Assembly: GCA_003024985.2 (NCBI GenBank)
Contig: PXIH01S0007599.1
Direction: 5' to 3' (one strand)
Source: Euperipatoides rowelli
Taxonomy: Eukaryota > Onychophora > Udeonychophora > Euonychophora > Peripatopsidae
Length of the DNA: 12,456 nucleotides
In this document: positions 1-8,417 of the stretch, one piece after another
How the letters are laid out: each line of letters begins with the position of its first letter
Position numbering within the stretch: position 1 is the stretch's first letter
Notes under the pieces: model-generated
Told to the model about the DNA's origin: nothing
Database searches by the model: none
Seen by the model: the letters and a program-made list of their open reading frames with translations, nothing else
Made by a program: the position numbers and the translations under genes

Positions 1-50
1 AAAAAAATCCGATTTAAATCAAAAAAATCCGATTTAAATCAAAAAAATCT
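1..50. repeat. Subterminal 20-bp tandem repeat
   Basis: Two exact copies of aaaaaaatccgatttaaatc (1-20 and 21-40) are followed by a truncated third copy with one change (41-50, ccg to ctg). The unit contains the short palindrome GATTTAAATC. It lies just inside the hAT-like terminus at 98, and by inference is a set of subterminal transposase-binding motifs. The array probably extends beyond the left edge of the window. Confidence 0.75.
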
Positions 51-98
51 GATTTTTTTTTATTTTTTTAAAAAAAATTGGATTTTTATGCAACCCTG
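1..98. mobile_element. End of a hAT-like DNA transposon
   Basis: The first 50 bases contain two identical 20-bp units (aaaaaaatccgatttaaatc) and a third partial one, followed by T/A runs and the terminus ATGCAACCCTG ending at 98. Read from the outside this is CAGGGTTGCAT, a typical hAT terminus (known family feature), and hAT elements often carry repeated subterminal motifs. The eight bases after it (99-106, CTAACAAC) fit the hAT target consensus nTnnnnAn. The other end lies outside the window, so the duplication cannot be confirmed. No coding sequence is visible, so this may be a non-autonomous copy. Confidence 0.6.
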
Positions 99-862
99 CT
101 AACAACTGTTTACATTTATATGTAAATGTCTGAATTAGAAATACTAATTCTAACACATTTACATACAAATCATATATAAACAATAGTTACCCTAATGAAT
201 TGATAAGAAATGATCAGGGTTCGCTTGTGCCTATTGCTAGTTATTATCTCTTACAAAAGCTAAAATTAATAAGCACAAAACGAAGAAAAGGTTCAGGGAA
301 TTCTAGCTAAAGTAATCTAACTAAAATTCAACCCAGCTCAGCCTATAGAAATAAGGAAAAGAAGGAAGCAAGTTCCTTATTTTTCCTTGGCCCCGTCGCG
401 CATTCGCCTGGAAAAGCATCTGAAAAAAAAAAACCAAGTCATTTCTACACACACAAACAGGTTTAATTTAACAACCCAGCATGTTTATTCTTATAAAATA
501 AATATTAACAATAATTTCCATTCCCATTTTACAGTTAAATTCCCCAAAATATTAAATATAGTACAGATTTAATGTCGCTGGCACTAAGCTAACTGAATGC
601 TAAGTATAGCCAATCTATGACTTTAGGAGAATTGCTAAACTTTATTAAAAAAGTCTCTGCAACTTTTGTAACTGAAGCAAGATTTTATAAAAGTTCGTGT
701 GAAAAGCCTCTGGATATTAATGTAAATTTAGCGGTTAAGATTAAATAAAAAATATCATTTTTTGGAATTTTGAATGCAATTCATTGGTAAAATTTGTCGA
801 CTGGATGCCTTTAAATAATTAATTTCTTCTTAAATTTTATATCATCACTACTGCCTAGAGTT
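99..862. other. Intronic stretch with no recognised gene
   Basis: AT-rich DNA between the hAT-like terminus and the hAT transposase remnant. A 61-codon ORF at 387-572 has low-complexity, lysine-rich content and no recognisable motif, so I regard it as chance. The 600-760 stretch could be more of the decayed hAT element, but I see no conserved motif there. By the kinase gene model this lies in intron 3. Confidence 0.5.
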
Positions 863-1065
863 GATAGCCCATTTCTGTGGTGGAAAAACATGTAGGCTCA
901 AAACCTTTTCCGAGTAATTTTGCTTTAAAACATTTAAGTGCCCCAGCTTCATCAGTTGAAATTGAATGAGTATTTAGTACTGGGAGTAATTTAGATGAAC
1001 ATACAAGAAATAGACTGCTGAAAATTCTAATGTTTTGCATTATAAATTTAAAATGTTTCATTTAG
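863..1065 (+). pseudogene. hAT transposase C-terminal remnant (dimerisation region)
   Basis: Plus-strand translation with at least one frameshift and two internal stops shows the end of a hAT-superfamily transposase. It begins DSPFLWWKN at 863, resembling the DPLxWWK motif that opens the C-terminal dimerisation domain. After a frame change comes HLSAPASSVEIE, a stop in the usual Arg codon, then VFSTGSN and RNRLL, matching the family pattern LSIPASSVxxERVFSxxGxxxxxxRNRL. It ends FCIINLKCFI with a stop at 1063-1065. The catalytic domain is missing and the copy is dead. The hAT-type terminus at 1349, about 285 bp downstream, is in the right place to be the 3' end of the same element. The 68-codon minus-strand ORF over this stretch is a shadow. 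Confidence 0.75.
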
Positions 1066-1205
1066 ATTACATTTTGTAAGAAAAAAAAAATATTTCCTTT
1101 TCTTCCTCTTTATATAGTTTTAAAAACATGATAAATTTAAATAAAGTATTTTTTTTATTCTATGTGTATGTAATAAATCAAAATAAATTGGCAGTCAAAC
1201 TTGAA

Positions 1206-1349
1206 AAATATTCTCTTTTCAGTATTCAGAAAAATCTGATGTCTGTTGGTCGAGATTAAATTTAGCAAGAAATGGGCGATTATTAAAGCCGATTAATCGG
1301 CAAAAAAAGCCGATTACCGCTTACCTGCCGATTAATCGTTGCAACCCTA
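1206..1349 (+). mobile_element. 3' end of the hAT element with subterminal palindromes
   Basis: The terminus GTTGCAACCCTA at 1349 reads TAGGGTTGCAAC from the outside, a hAT-type terminus. Just inside it the motif GCCGATTA recurs at 1288, 1309 and 1327. One copy forms the perfect 14-bp palindrome GCCGATTAATCGGC (1288-1301). The following eight bases (1350-1357, ATTTGGAG) fit nTnnnnAn. No matching left end with the same eight bases is visible upstream, so the 5' part is probably deleted or too diverged. Confidence 0.6.
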
Positions 1350-1357
1350 ATTTGGAG

Positions 1358-3198
1358 TTATGAATTTATTAAACAGTATAATGATCTCGTCAATCCGTGG
1401 AATTTCAAGATGGCGCTGAATTCCTGCGTTAAGGTATAGGGACGAAACTCGACACAGCAATAACAATTTTAGTAGTACGTTTGGAATAAAACAAATTTCA
1501 TAATCGGATTCAAAATGATCAAATTAGATGGTACATAATGTATATGACGATCGGAATTTAAACAATGTTTTGATCTTAGATCATGAATAATAGTAGATGA
1601 AGTGTGATGTCATATTTGTGAAGCAAAGATGATTCGCCGGGGTAACACATGACAGTTGACAAACTGGGCTTAAGCATCCATAGATATTGCGGACTGCCTG
1701 TTTCTGTTTATTTTTTCCAATTACGTCTTTTTAACCTTCAGACAATAGATGATCTTGCATGTCGTTGTTATAGAAAAAGAAATAAATACAATCAATAAAT
1801 TACTTATATGTAACTAAAATAAATAATAAAATAAACAGAGAAGTTATAGGCTAATGCAACCATCTGGAGTATTTGATACACCCAATCTCTGCATTCACTA
1901 GTTAAAATGCAAACATCAATGCTTTTTTTTTTTTTTTTTCAATTTAGCATTCTCTACTATGTCCTTCCAAGGTTCCTAACTCTAGGATTAGCAATAATGA
2001 TCAGGGTCACATGCCTCTTTATTTTTTAGATATATATTTTTTAAATAACTTGTTTCAAGTACTATTCAATTCTGTGCGTATTAATGACAGACAATATGTT
2101 ATTCTATTACCTTAGAAAGCTGATCAAGTGTGCATGAGCACTTATTCGTTTGGGGGAAAAGGTGAGGGGCATCCTTATTCGGTGCCACACTAGTGAACCT
2201 TAGATTTACCACAATGCATTGCATAACTTCCCAGGCACACTTGTTTGGCTTAAATCAGAATTCTTTAAAGGATTGTTTTTAAAACAATTTTGGGTTACAT
2301 GGAAACACCCTCCTGAACCAGAGATGAGGTAAAACCTAGAGGAGGAGGGGTGTGGTGCTGTTGTAAGGCACAGCTTGAATTTCTTTCAGAGTGATCAAAA
2401 AGTTCAAGTGTGACTATTTCACACTTGTTTGATGATAGTATACTTCACCTAACATTGGCCGAGCGATAAGGATGGTGCATATTTTGATAGCATTCTACGG
2501 TACTGTATTTGAAAAGGGGAAAGTCATCCCTTTAAAAAAATGTAAATAATCTATTAACATCATGTAAGTATAGAAAAAGCATTAAAGTAGACAATAAAAA
2601 TAATAAATAAATAAACAAAGTAGAGACTTTAGAAATACAAGAAGGGGGAAGCAAACAAGATAAATTTGTTGATTAGCCATAGTCCTAAATTTCTTTAAAA
2701 ATTTTTGGACTAAGGTAAGAAAGATTTGAAAAATATGTTTTGATTATTTCATTTTAATCCCAGAAAGGATTCCATCAACAACAAAAACATTTCTGGCTTT
2801 CCATATTAAAAAAAATGAACAAAAATAAATAGATGGCTATACTGTTATTAGTTTTTTTGTGGGCAATGAAAAAATAGTTGGCAGCGCCAACAAGTAGAAA
2901 TGGAGGTCAATTATAGAAGAAATACTATTATTTTAAGGTAGAAGACAATACAGTACATTTAAATAATAGGTGATTAACAAATTAATCAATTAAATATAGT
3001 CAAAGTGGGAGACAGTCTAAATCTCCAAATCCGTAGTTCTCTCACTGGAATGGAAAGTTGCATTAGGCCTATTTAAAAATAAAATCTAAAAGACCTGATT
3101 AGGAGCCTAATTGAGATAACATTTTAAGAAAACAGTTCAAATATAGTGCTATTCATTGCAAAAATTATATTATAAATTCTAGAAACTCAAATATAATG
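1358..3198. other. Intronic stretch with no recognised gene
   Basis: About 1.8 kb with no ORF I can assign. It contains a poly-T run at 1923-1940 and a small hairpin at 2405-2427. There is a slightly CpG-richer patch around 1388-1640, with an 8-codon ATG segment at 1410-1433 followed by GTATAG. None of these supports a gene call. By the kinase gene model this belongs to intron 3. Confidence 0.5.
2405..2427. repeat. Short perfect inverted repeat
   Basis: CAAGTGTGA (2405-2413) and its exact reverse complement TCACACTTG (2419-2427) are separated by five bases. A weaker outer pair, ATCAAA at 2394 and TTTGAT at 2428, could extend the stem with an asymmetric bulge. At about 40 nt it is too short for a typical animal pre-miRNA. 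No function is assigned. Confidence 0.5.
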
Positions 3199-3717
3199 TA
3201 GGGTTACCATATTCTAAAATAGGACACCTTTTAAAAGCACAGGTAGCACTTCAGTGGTGTCATGGGATGAGAATCTGATGGGTGAGGGGGAATGGTGTTG
3301 GGAGGATGAAATTACAATAAAAGTTTTCAGGTATTGATTCGGAACTAATTTGGAGAATGTCTACTCTCCTCATCACCCATGCAGTCAGGGGATAGAACCC
3401 TGATGGGCAGGGAATTAGAGGATGAATAAATTGTTTCCGAGATGATTTGTGCATTCTTAATTTAAAAACATCAATCTCTATTTTTATTGAATCATAAATG
3501 ATTTCATGTTACAATTACAATTTATTCTTAACACTTCTTGGCTAGATTAAAAAAACAAACATAAAATCTCACTTTGTTTTGGTGGCTAGGAATAGAAACC
3601 TTTCTAGATACAGCCTATCGGTTTTATTTAGCTTTCTACTTTTAGTCATAATATAGGTGAATTACAGTATTTACAACTAATTAACAAGAAATTAATTTGT
3701 GGTATACTGTTCTTAGT

Positions 3718-3775
3718 TATAATACTAATAATAATACCTTACTAATAATAATAGTAATAAAACTAATAATAATGT
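3718..3775. repeat. AAT/ATT-type simple repeat
   Basis: An imperfect trinucleotide run of AAT units interrupted by acc, agt and act variants. It is ordinary low-complexity sequence in an AT-rich genome and lies shortly before the CR1-like relic. Confidence 0.8.
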
Positions 3776-3839
3776 GTTTATTCAAAATTAATTATTTTAA
3801 TCAATAATTGATTTTTATAATTTACCATATAAAATTAGG

Positions 3840-4172
3840 TTGGATTTATTAATCCCTTATAACATTTATGCTCCTATACAAAGAATACTAAGGGGCGATT
3901 TTATTTTTGTCTTCAAAAGTGTAGTAATGGACAATAGCATAGAATATTTATTTAATTTGTCTCATTTTTCAAATACAAGAGGTCATGAATTTCGATTGGA
4001 GAGAGAGATTTCAAAGAAAAGAGATTTAATTTTATAAAGAATAGAGTTGTTCCCTTTTGGAACCAACTGCCTATCACCATTGTCCATTGTGAATGCTGGT
4101 TCAGTCAACCAATTTAAGAATATGTTGGATAAGTATCTTCCAACTAATTTTATTTTTATGGAAAGAATTTGA
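3840..4172 (+). pseudogene. C-terminal relic of a CR1/L2-like non-LTR retrotransposon
   Basis: Three consecutive frames give the end of a non-LTR retrotransposon polyprotein. Frame one (3840-4037) contains ILRGDFIFVFK and later NTRGHEFRL, resembling the RRLRGDLIEVFKIL and SRTRGHxxKL motifs of CR1/L2-type elements. After a frameshift, NRVVPFWNQLP starts at 4040. After another shift, VNAGSVNQFKNMLDKYL starts near 4089, ending at the TGA at 4170. This matches the known tail pattern FFSxRVVxxWNSLPxxVVxAxSVNxFKxRLDKY. The polymerase core is absent, so this is a 5'-truncated dead copy, as is usual for LINEs. It sits inside the presumed intron 3 on the strand opposite to the kinase. Confidence 0.75.
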
Positions 4173-4285
4173 ATTTGTTTGTTTCAGTTAATATTTGAAT
4201 TGTTTATAAAGGTTTAATATTTTGTTTATTTGTGGGTGTAACTGTAAACGATACTTCTTTTTATCACCCCTTCACCTGTCATACT

Positions 4286-4300
4286 TAACCTAACCTAACC
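4286..4300. repeat. Three telomere-type TAACC (TTAGG) units
   Basis: TAACCTAACCTAACC is three units of the complement of TTAGG, the telomere repeat of most arthropods. It lies about 115 bp after the stop codon of the CR1-like relic. It could be the simple-repeat 3' tail that many CR1/L2-like elements end with, or a small interstitial telomere-like tract. The run is too short to say. Confidence 0.6.
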
Positions 4301-4429
4301 AAATTGTTGAAAAACCGAGACAATTCAAATATTAAAAAAAAATCCACCCTCCCCCGGGATATTTTGTTTTTTACTGAAAAAAAAAAATGGGCATGCCGGG
4401 TAAAGGAGTATGGCAACCCTAATAATTGA

Positions 4430-5795
4430 ATAGCCTAACTTCATTAAATGTATTAGAAATATAATAAAAATAAAGTTATATAAAAAATTAATAATGTAGT
4501 TATAGTACATACCTCCATAACCAAAAATACATGTTGTGTGGTTTCCTGTAGAGAGAGAGAAAAAAGATTCCATTAGAACTGTCATCACTTAGTACAGAAG
4601 AGAAAAAAATTGGAGGAATATGGGGTGGAGAGGCAAAAGAAAAGCACTGCAAGTTGGATGTTTCAATTTTATTAAATTTAAAGATAAAGAAAATAAAGAA
4701 ATTTAATACAATTATCATTGGATACTATAACAGGGTTCTAATAGGATTCACCAAATAGTCTACGTTTATGCAAGGTACAGTATTTCAGGAATAAAATCTT
4801 GCATACCAACACAGTATAAATTTACTTTTAAAAAAAAGTTTTAATTTTATATATTTCTTAAAAGCAAAACACAAGCTTGTAGGCTATTCAATAATGTATT
4901 TCGCTTGCATTTTTAATTGAAATGCTCGAATAGCGTCTATTTTTTTAGACGAAGAACCTGCTTCTTTTAGTAATAGTAATTAAATAGTCTACGAGTTATT
5001 GTTCATATTAGCAGGTTCTTTTTTCTTTCTCATTGTCTAGGAATATTTTTTCAATATCGTTTTCGTTTATTTTTTTGTCGTTTTATTTAGTTAACTAGCA
5101 CTTTTATTTTGTAGTTTGGTATATTTCCTTTGTTTCAAATAAAGTGATCACTTATCACAGCGTTATAAGCCTCAGGCTTAATCTTTTAAAAATAAACAAA
5201 CAAACTAAACATTGTTTACCGTCCTCTTTTTAGGGCAGTCTTTTCTTTACACTTGACCTCTGTATGAACTCATTTGGATTGGACGAGTACATTTATCCTA
5301 GTTGGGAGTCAACCTAAACTTTTACTGAACCTTGACAGGATAATGGCATATTTCCCATTTATCCACGCCAAAATAATGGCAAAAATAAATCAAACGATAT
5401 ACTGTAGATTATATTATATAATATTAAAATTATTATTAATGGAAAAAGGAACTAAAGATTTAATAATAATAATCTCATTAAAAAAAACAGCTGTTTTTTG
5501 TCCATTAGACAAAATTGGCAAGACGCCATTAAAAAAGTAAACAACATGCTTCAAGTAACGTTACTGAACTTACTAAAAGCTTAATAACCTAATTTTTATT
5601 TATTAAAATATTGAAAATTTTAAGCAAAGCGGTTTTATTTTTTAAAATTGCATAACGATATAGAATTAGCAAATAAAATGTTTATAGGATCAAATATTTA
5701 GGGTTGGTTAAATACATTTTAAGAAGAATTTAAAAAAAAAAGAAACAGACAAAAGATGATAAAAAATAGTAATCAGCTGTTTTTTGTAAACTCAC
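4430..5795. other. Intron 3 sequence adjoining exon 3, no gene recognised
   Basis: AT-rich DNA holding short inverted repeats. AAGAACCTGC (4952-4961) is matched by GCAGGTTCTT (5011-5020). CGTCTA/TAGACG flank a T run at 4934-4951. A perfect 18-bp palindrome, AAAAAACAGCTGTTTTTT, lies at 5482-5499. ORFs of 72-88 codons on both strands are rich in F, I, K and L and show no motif. I looked on the minus strand for the next kinase exon (the MEYCNGGDL region) and did not find it. Confidence 0.55.
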
Positions 5796-5846
5796 CTTGC
5801 AATCCAATAAGGCAACCACATTTTCATGATGCAACTCCGTCAATTC
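5796..5846 (-). CDS. Atg1: Atg1/ULK autophagy kinase, exon 3
   Basis: The 17 codons read ELTELHHENVVALLDCK, continuing the kinase N-lobe after the alpha-C helix (residues 62-78 of the predicted protein). The HEN-V-ALLD segment is the conserved beta-4 entry of ULK kinases (HENIVALYD in vertebrates). The extra ELT relative to vertebrate ULK1/2 is, as I recall, present in insect Atg1, which supports an arthropod host. The exon is bounded by a pyrimidine-rich acceptor ending AAG and by the donor GTGAGT, both phase 0. Exon 4 is not found between here and position 1, so intron 3 must be longer than 5.7 kb if the assembly is contiguous. Confidence 0.9.
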
Positions 5847-6818
5847 CTTGGAAAAAATGAAAATAACTTTGTTTAATGAAATATAAACAAACTACTTTTA
5901 AACTTAATTAAAAAAAAAAAAACTAATATAACAGGATATATTTATTTAAAATAGGCATACTGTATTATTAGTAATTAGAGTACTGTACTTTACGTTCACA
6001 CACAAGATCTTTGTTCACACTACCGCGCTGTACGTACAGGGTCTATAATTATTATTCAAAGCAAAGCTAAGCAGTTTTATAAACCAAAACCAAAGAAACT
6101 GTATAGCCTACAGTACTGATGTACTCTATATATTTTTCAAAATCCATTGTCAATGACTACTTAATTTATACTACATTAATTTATAGTCACCCTATAAATT
6201 AATTAAATAAATAAAGTTTTTTAAATTAATTGAAATTGACATCTGTAGAAAGTTATTATTTTTTCACCTTAGATAAAATGACTCCTAAAATATATTAGGC
6301 TACAGTACAGACTCATCTGATTCTTACTAAATGAATTTATACATAAACAGATGACAAATTTCTTAAAACCTATTAAATAAATTAATGAAAACTAAAACAG
6401 AAAAAAAAAAAAAAAAAAAAACTTGAGAAAATAATTAGGCCACTCATCATGAGCCTTCAGGCATAGTATCTCTTGCAGGCCAGTGCTCTAAGGCAAGCAA
6501 ACCAAACTGTCAGATAAGTTAGTGGGGTGTTTTTTTTTATATACGGTAGTCTACACAAAAGCTATATACAGTAAGTTATATACAGTGTATCACAAATGAA
6601 CATGTGAGGGCAACACAAAGTCTATTCAACAATCCAAATAGCTGATAAATTTACTGTATATTCAAGAAAAATAAAATATATTAAATCCATGCCTAGCAGG
6701 TGCTTTGACATTAGCACAAAAGCAAAAATCAGAGCATTTAAATAATAATACAGTATACCAACAGATACAAAATATGATTCAAGTAGATCTTATTTTTTTA
6801 AGTAGCCTACACAGTATG
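5847..6818. other. Intron 2, distal part, no gene recognised
   Basis: AT-rich intronic DNA with a poly-A run near 6401-6421 and many ACAGTA motifs, but no assignable ORF. The stretch just after the poly-A (6423-6530) is less AT-rich, but I could not match it to any element. Confidence 0.55.
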
Positions 6819-6826
6819 CTGTATAC

Positions 6827-6996
6827 CAGTGCCGTAGCCAGAAATTTTTTTCGGGGGGGGGATATTGATATATACAGTATATATGTATATAGATATACAC
6901 GGTATATATTGTATATATAATAAAAATAATACAAATAAAAAATATTTCGGGGGGGGGGGTTCAACCCCCACACCCACCCCCCTGGCTACAGCCCTG
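6827..6996. mobile_element. 170-bp hAT MITE with intact 8-bp target duplication
   Basis: The element starts CAGTGCCGTAGCCAG and ends with CTGGCTACAGCCCTG, whose reverse complement CAGGGCTGTAGCCAG matches the start at 13 of 15 positions. Both ends continue into G or C homopolymer runs, and the middle is AT-rich with TATA-type repeats. It is flanked by a perfect direct repeat CTGTATAC (6819-6826 and 6997-7004) that fits the hAT target consensus nTnnnnAn. There is no coding capacity, so it would have been moved by an autonomous hAT elsewhere. The two overlapping ORFs of 64 and 71 codons here are by-products of the repeats. It lies in intron 2 of the kinase. Confidence 0.85.
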
Positions 6997-7114
6997 CTGT
7001 ATACAGTACAAAGTATATACCTATTTTAAATAAACTGTAAGTACCGATAATGAATATAGGCTAAAGTAATTTTCTAAAGTCTACATTATACTTTACTTAG
7101 TCAATAATAATAAT

Positions 7115-7225
7115 AAAAAAATGAGTATACACTTTATACTGTCAGTACTTTTAAGATTTTTGAATAAATTCCTACATGATTTTCTGCTGCTAACACACAA
7201 AATTCTTATTGCTCTCTTCTGAATC
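7115..7225 (-). pseudogene. Jockey/CR1-like reverse transcriptase relic, distal part
   Basis: This is the continuation of the minus-strand relic on the far side of the 440-bp insertion. Just inside the target duplication it reads LIQKRAIRILCVSSRK, then SCRNLFKNLK, matching the known post-thumb pattern LQKRAIRxLxGxxxRxSCRxLFKxLxILT of jockey/CR1-type non-LTR retrotransposons. It fades out near 7115, where no further motif is recognisable. It is dead, with stops in the neighbouring frames and no C-terminal end found. Confidence 0.7.
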
Positions 7226-7665
7226 CAGTGTTGGCCTGGCCCTGCCGGCTGGCCGGCGATCGCCGCGGGCCCAGGGGATCAGGGGGCCCTTTGAAAATTT
7301 TTATTTTTTATTTTTTTTATTAAATTTTATTTAGGTAATTAACGAAAAATAAAAGTTATCATGAAAGCAGGGTCCTCACATTGAAAGGGTGGATGGGTCT
7401 GTAGTCCCAGTACCCCACACCCCACCCCATGTTTGAACAAAATACATAAACTATATAGTTTGACCAGAATGATAGCATGGGGGACCAAAAGGCACTGTAA
7501 AGGTAAACTAGAGAACTATATAGGGATGGTAAATGAAAACAAAATGAGCCTACAACTAAAAAAAAAAAAAGCTTATCAAATTTTAAAACGGCTGGCTACG
7601 GCTTTGGGGTCAAGGGCCCTTGACCATTCTCAGCCACAGGCCCAAAGGATAGCCAGCCGTCACTG
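7226..7665. mobile_element. 440-bp non-autonomous TIR element with 8-bp target duplication
   Basis: The element begins CAGTGTTGGCCTGGCC and ends GGCTA-type sequence through CCAGCCGTCACTG; the ends pair imperfectly as CAGTG(TT/AC)GGC. GC-rich subterminal blocks (7233-7292 and about 7588-7660) enclose an AT-rich centre. A perfect direct repeat TCTGAATC flanks it (7218-7225 and 7666-7673). The 8-bp duplication and CAGTG end suggest hAT, although this target does not fit nTnnnnAn. Removing the element and one target copy rejoins the reverse transcriptase relic, which confirms the boundaries. ORFs at 7433-7759 and 7596-7940 cross its edge and are not genes. Confidence 0.8.
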
Positions 7666-8270
7666 TCTGAATCAAGAACTAAACAATGTGCTGAGCTACC
7701 ACATAGCAACAATCCAAATCTTAAATATGATTCAAAGTGAGCAAAGTATAAAGTTTTAACCGTCTCAAAACTAGTCACCTCTTTTAAAATTCTGACAAAA
7801 CAAACTGAGCTATGTTTTCTACATAGGATTTGTATATGAATTCTAAAGCTCAAACTCGTAGTTTTAGTATAATCAATATTAGAACATTCATAGATAACGT
7901 CAAATATTTTAGTTTGTCTAGTCTCAATTAAATCATTCACAAAAAAAAAAAAAAAAAAAAATACAGTACTGCTTTGTCTACATTAGACCTAATTGTTTAT
8001 TAATATTGAATCACATCATTTGTTCATACCGGTATTCTCATTCATTTTATTTTCAAGACTATTAATAATTATTTTTATTATAGTCATATACAATTATACT
8101 AGTGTTATCTACAAATAGTAGCCTATACACTTGAATCTGTCAATTAGGTTGGTCATTAATAAACAATAGAAACAGTAAAGGGCCAAATACCTTGAGGGAA
8201 TCCATGTTTAATGCCATTATTTTATTGAGTGATAGTTATATTATCATCTTCAAATTTGTTTAATTCTATG
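7666..8270 (-). pseudogene. Jockey/CR1-like reverse transcriptase relic, proximal part
   Basis: The minus strand carries the core of a non-LTR reverse transcriptase in several frames. GIKHGFPQGI near 8215 is followed after a frameshift by GPLLFLLFIND (8152-8184), the known GVPQGSxLGPLLFLLFINDL motif. FVDNTSIIV (from 8115) occupies the catalytic FADD box, with the second Asp replaced by Asn. FNINK and LGL (about 7979-8017) fit the following motif. A poly-T run (about 7940-7960) interrupts, then LCRKHSSVCFVRILK and SFETVKTLYF, then LRFGLLLCGSSAH, give the thumb region. Frameshifts, stops and the lost Asp make it inactive. It lies in intron 2, in the same orientation as the kinase. Confidence 0.8.
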
Positions 8271-8324
8271 ATAGTAAACGGGTTGGGATAAGAGGTTAAA
8301 TAAATAAATAAAAGAGATTGTTAC

Positions 8325-8417
8325 CTTCAAGATTTTAATCTCCTTCCCCAGAAGATTCTGCGATTTTGATAAATTTTTCTTTGTAATGCTCTTGATGGCA
8401 ACAACGAAATCGGTTTT
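8325..8417 (-). CDS. Atg1: Atg1/ULK autophagy kinase, exon 2
   Basis: The 31 codons open [16 protein letters not shown] and end [10 protein letters not shown] (residues 31-61). VAIK carries the ATP-anchoring beta-3 lysine (K39) and GKEIK carries the alpha-C glutamate (E56). Their 17-residue spacing is the same as in human ULK kinases. The exon begins after a TTGATTACAG acceptor and ends before GTAACA, with both junctions phase 0. The downstream donor GTAACA is weaker than the other two. The sequence is intact and shows no sign of pseudogenisation. Confidence 0.93.

Larger units (their letters stand above)
3199..4421. mobile_element. Candidate TIR pair of a decayed hAT-like element
   Basis: TAGGGTTACCATA at 3199-3211 and the inverted TATGGCAACCCTA at 4409-4421 match at 12 of 13 positions when aligned as terminal inverted repeats, and the termini resemble hAT ends. 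Between them lie a CR1-like relic and telomere-like units. The flanking eight bases (ATATAATG on the left, ATAATTGA on the right) do not form a convincing duplication. The two ends may therefore come from separate insertions of related elements. A 64-codon minus-strand ORF inside (3260-3454) has no recognised motif. Confidence 0.35.

Noticed and set aside
186-197. GTTACCCTA as a further hAT terminus
   Set aside because: Only a short match. The inner sequence does not fit the other ends, and the following eight bases do not fit the hAT target pattern.
387-572. 61-codon plus-strand ORF
   Set aside because: Low-complexity Lys/Asn/His-rich translation with no motif, splice context or conservation signal; consistent with chance in AT-rich DNA.
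4325-4718. Two overlapping minus-strand ORFs (87 and 72 codons) rich in F and I
   Set aside because: The hydrophobic content comes from translating A/T runs. They overlap each other in different frames, one overlaps a transposon end, and neither has a recognisable motif.
4934-5020. Inverted repeats around 4934-4951 and 4952/5020 as a terminator or structured RNA
   Set aside because: Stems of 6 and 10 bp are expected by chance at this scale, and a bacterial-type terminator has no meaning in this eukaryotic context.
5274-5540. 88-codon plus-strand ORF
   Set aside because: No family resemblance. It is mostly I, L and K from AT-rich sequence, and it lies antisense within the presumed kinase intron.
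6401-6421. Poly-A run as the tail of a SINE or processed pseudogene
   Set aside because: No tRNA- or 7SL-like head, no coding sequence and no flanking target duplication could be seen upstream.
7433-7759. 108-codon plus-strand ORF
   Set aside because: It runs across the boundary of a transposon (7665) into the antisense of a reverse transcriptase relic, so it cannot be an ancestral gene.
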